Source: a virus
Direction: 5' to 3' (one strand)
Length of the DNA: 21,990 bases
Virus record (IMG/VR): IMGVR_UViG_3300021964_000623
Location: 1 to 21,990 of that record
Every line of letters begins with the position of its first letter. The first letter of the stretch is position 1. This document shows, piece after piece, positions 21,361 through 21,990 of this stretch. Under the pieces are notes generated by a model. It was not told where the DNA came from. It saw only the letters and a list, made by a program, of their open reading frames with translations, and searched no databases. The translations under genes and the position numbers were made by a program.

Positions 21361-21655
21361 TGCCAAATTCCTTCTCTATGTCATCAGCCGTGTAGGGTCC
21401 GTCAATCTCGTCGCTTCGCTCCTTGCCCCAAGGCTCTTTGCCAAACTCTTTGCCGTAGTCCATCAGAACCTGTAGTGCATCCTGTATATCTAAACCATAA
21501 GCAGCACAAGTCAGGATAAGTTCGATACCTAACTCAGCCATCTTCTTGCTGGACGCATCATCCATGTCGAAGGTGTAGGTGGCTGAACCATCCTCGTGTT
21601 CAGTTACTTCGGTGATTACGATAGTGCTTAGTTCTTCACTTCGTTGGTCAGTCAT
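21341..21655 (-). CDS. Hypothetical acidic protein
   Basis: A 104-aa protein with GGAG six bases before its ATG. Sequence features are STIVITEVTEHEDGSATYTF (two strands), a helix SKKMAELGIELILTCAAYGL, DIQDALQVLMDYGKEFGKEP, and an acidic, likely flexible C-terminus (DEIDGPYTADDIEKEFGNG). The HEDGSATYTFD and helix pattern is familiar from short phage proteins of unknown role. It has no membrane span. The start overlaps the 111-aa gene by eight bases. Confidence 0.65.
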   Translation of the reverse strand: MTDQRSEELSTIVITEVTEHEDGSATYTFDMDDASSKKMAELGIELILTCAAYGLDIQDALQVLMDYGKEFGKEPWGKERSDEIDGPYTADDIEKEFGNGTDNT

Positions 21656-21983
21656 TTTTCACTCCTTTGCGGATGGCAGCAAGCGCCGCGTCGATCTCGG
21701 CTTTCGATCCGCCGCATGACCTACCCAGCCAGAAGCCACGTTCGACCGCTGCCTGCACCAGATCGTCTTGCTGGGCCAATAGTGCTTCGCACTTAGATAG
21801 CTTTGCCTCTGCCGCCAACTGCGCTTGGTATGCCTCTGATGCCTGACCGAGAGCAGACAGTTCTTGGAGGGCAGACTTGCGCAGCTTGGCTTCCAGTTCC
21901 TCGATGCGGTCGGCAGCTTCACGCATCAGTGCGCTGTCACTCCCCCAAGCAAGTTTTTCCCACATCTCTATATCACGGGCCAT
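21648..21983 (-). CDS. Coiled-coil protein of unknown function, GC-rich
   Basis: A 111-aa protein with ATG at 21983, seven bases from the window edge, so the binding site and any upstream extension cannot be judged. It is mostly helical: MREAADRIEELEAKLRKSAL, then SEAYQAQLAAEAKLSKCEAL, then VQAAVERGFWLGRSCGGS and a final helix EIDAALAAIRKG. The A-A-D-R-I-E-E-L-E-A-K-L segment is a common coiled-coil start in small phage proteins. G+C is visibly higher than in the neighbours (38 of 60 bases at 21661-21720, against 31 of 60 at 21541-21600), suggesting a different origin. No function can be assigned. Confidence 0.65.
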   Translation of the reverse strand: MARDIEMWEKLAWGSDSALMREAADRIEELEAKLRKSALQELSALGQASEAYQAQLAAEAKLSKCEALLAQQDDLVQAAVERGFWLGRSCGGSKAEIDAALAAIRKGVKND

Positions 21984-21990
21984 AATTTTA

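Noticed and set aside
1-21990. tRNA genes, CRISPR array, integrase or attachment site
   Set aside because: No cloverleaf-like gaps, no regularly spaced repeats and no recombinase motifs were seen. Nearly all sequence is accounted for by tightly packed genes.

Overview
The window is part of a tailed-phage genome, most likely a lytic siphovirus. The left 7 kb is a late gene block on the + strand covering the tail and lysis genes. From about 7.1 kb to the right edge, every gene lies on the - strand and the content is early/middle type: DNA replication, nucleotide supply and small accessory proteins. The two blocks converge at about 7.05-7.12 kb, where a rho-independent terminator closes the + transcript. 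No tRNA, integrase, repressor, CRISPR array or insertion sequence is visible. The host is not stated by the sequence. A B12-dependent ribonucleotide reductase together with ThyX, MazG-like, PhoH and T7-like replication genes fits phages of marine alphaproteobacteria (roseobacter type), but that is inference.

Left block (+): C-terminal part of the tape measure protein, a distal-tail-like protein, a DUF2163-like tail protein, a GNAT acetyltransferase, a 950-aa J-like tail hub/fibre protein with FN3 domains, a tail assembly chaperone, a probable holin, and a nested Rz/Rz1-type spanin pair. Most junctions are ATGA or TAATG overlaps, which indicates translational coupling. The tail order resembles the gp12-gp15 end of gene transfer agents and lambda-like tails, with the acetyltransferase in the slot where a NlpC/P60 peptidase is usually found.

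Middle (- strand, 7.1-13.3 kb): small secreted protein, DUF3310 protein, PhoH ATPase, a 22-aa membrane peptide and a 50-aa basic protein found by reading the gap, a TIGR02594-type endolysin, class II ribonucleotide reductase, MazG-like pyrophosphohydrolase, NPPW methyltransferase, an unusual metallophosphoesterase, and small unknowns.

Replication block (- strand, 13.3-19.1 kb): read in the direction of transcription it runs primase-helicase (T7 gp4-like), endonuclease VII-like protein, family A DNA polymerase (T7 gp5-like), probable ssDNA-binding protein, a small unknown, 5'-3' exonuclease (gp6-like), and T7 endonuclease I (gp3-like). It is a T7-type replisome and recombination set inside a phage with a long tail.

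Right end (- strand, 19.2-22 kb): a sigma-factor-like protein, a small membrane protein, ThyX, and a run of short overlapping genes of unknown function. The last gene, at the edge, is a GC-richer coiled-coil protein.

The main regulatory signal is a 28-bp promoter-like element present twice in the same orientation, in the only two larger gaps of the replication block (before the ssDNA-binding protein and before the primase-helicase). The second copy directly follows the sigma-like gene and is followed by operator-like repeats. This suggests a phage-specific middle promoter class, possibly read by the phage's own sigma-like factor.
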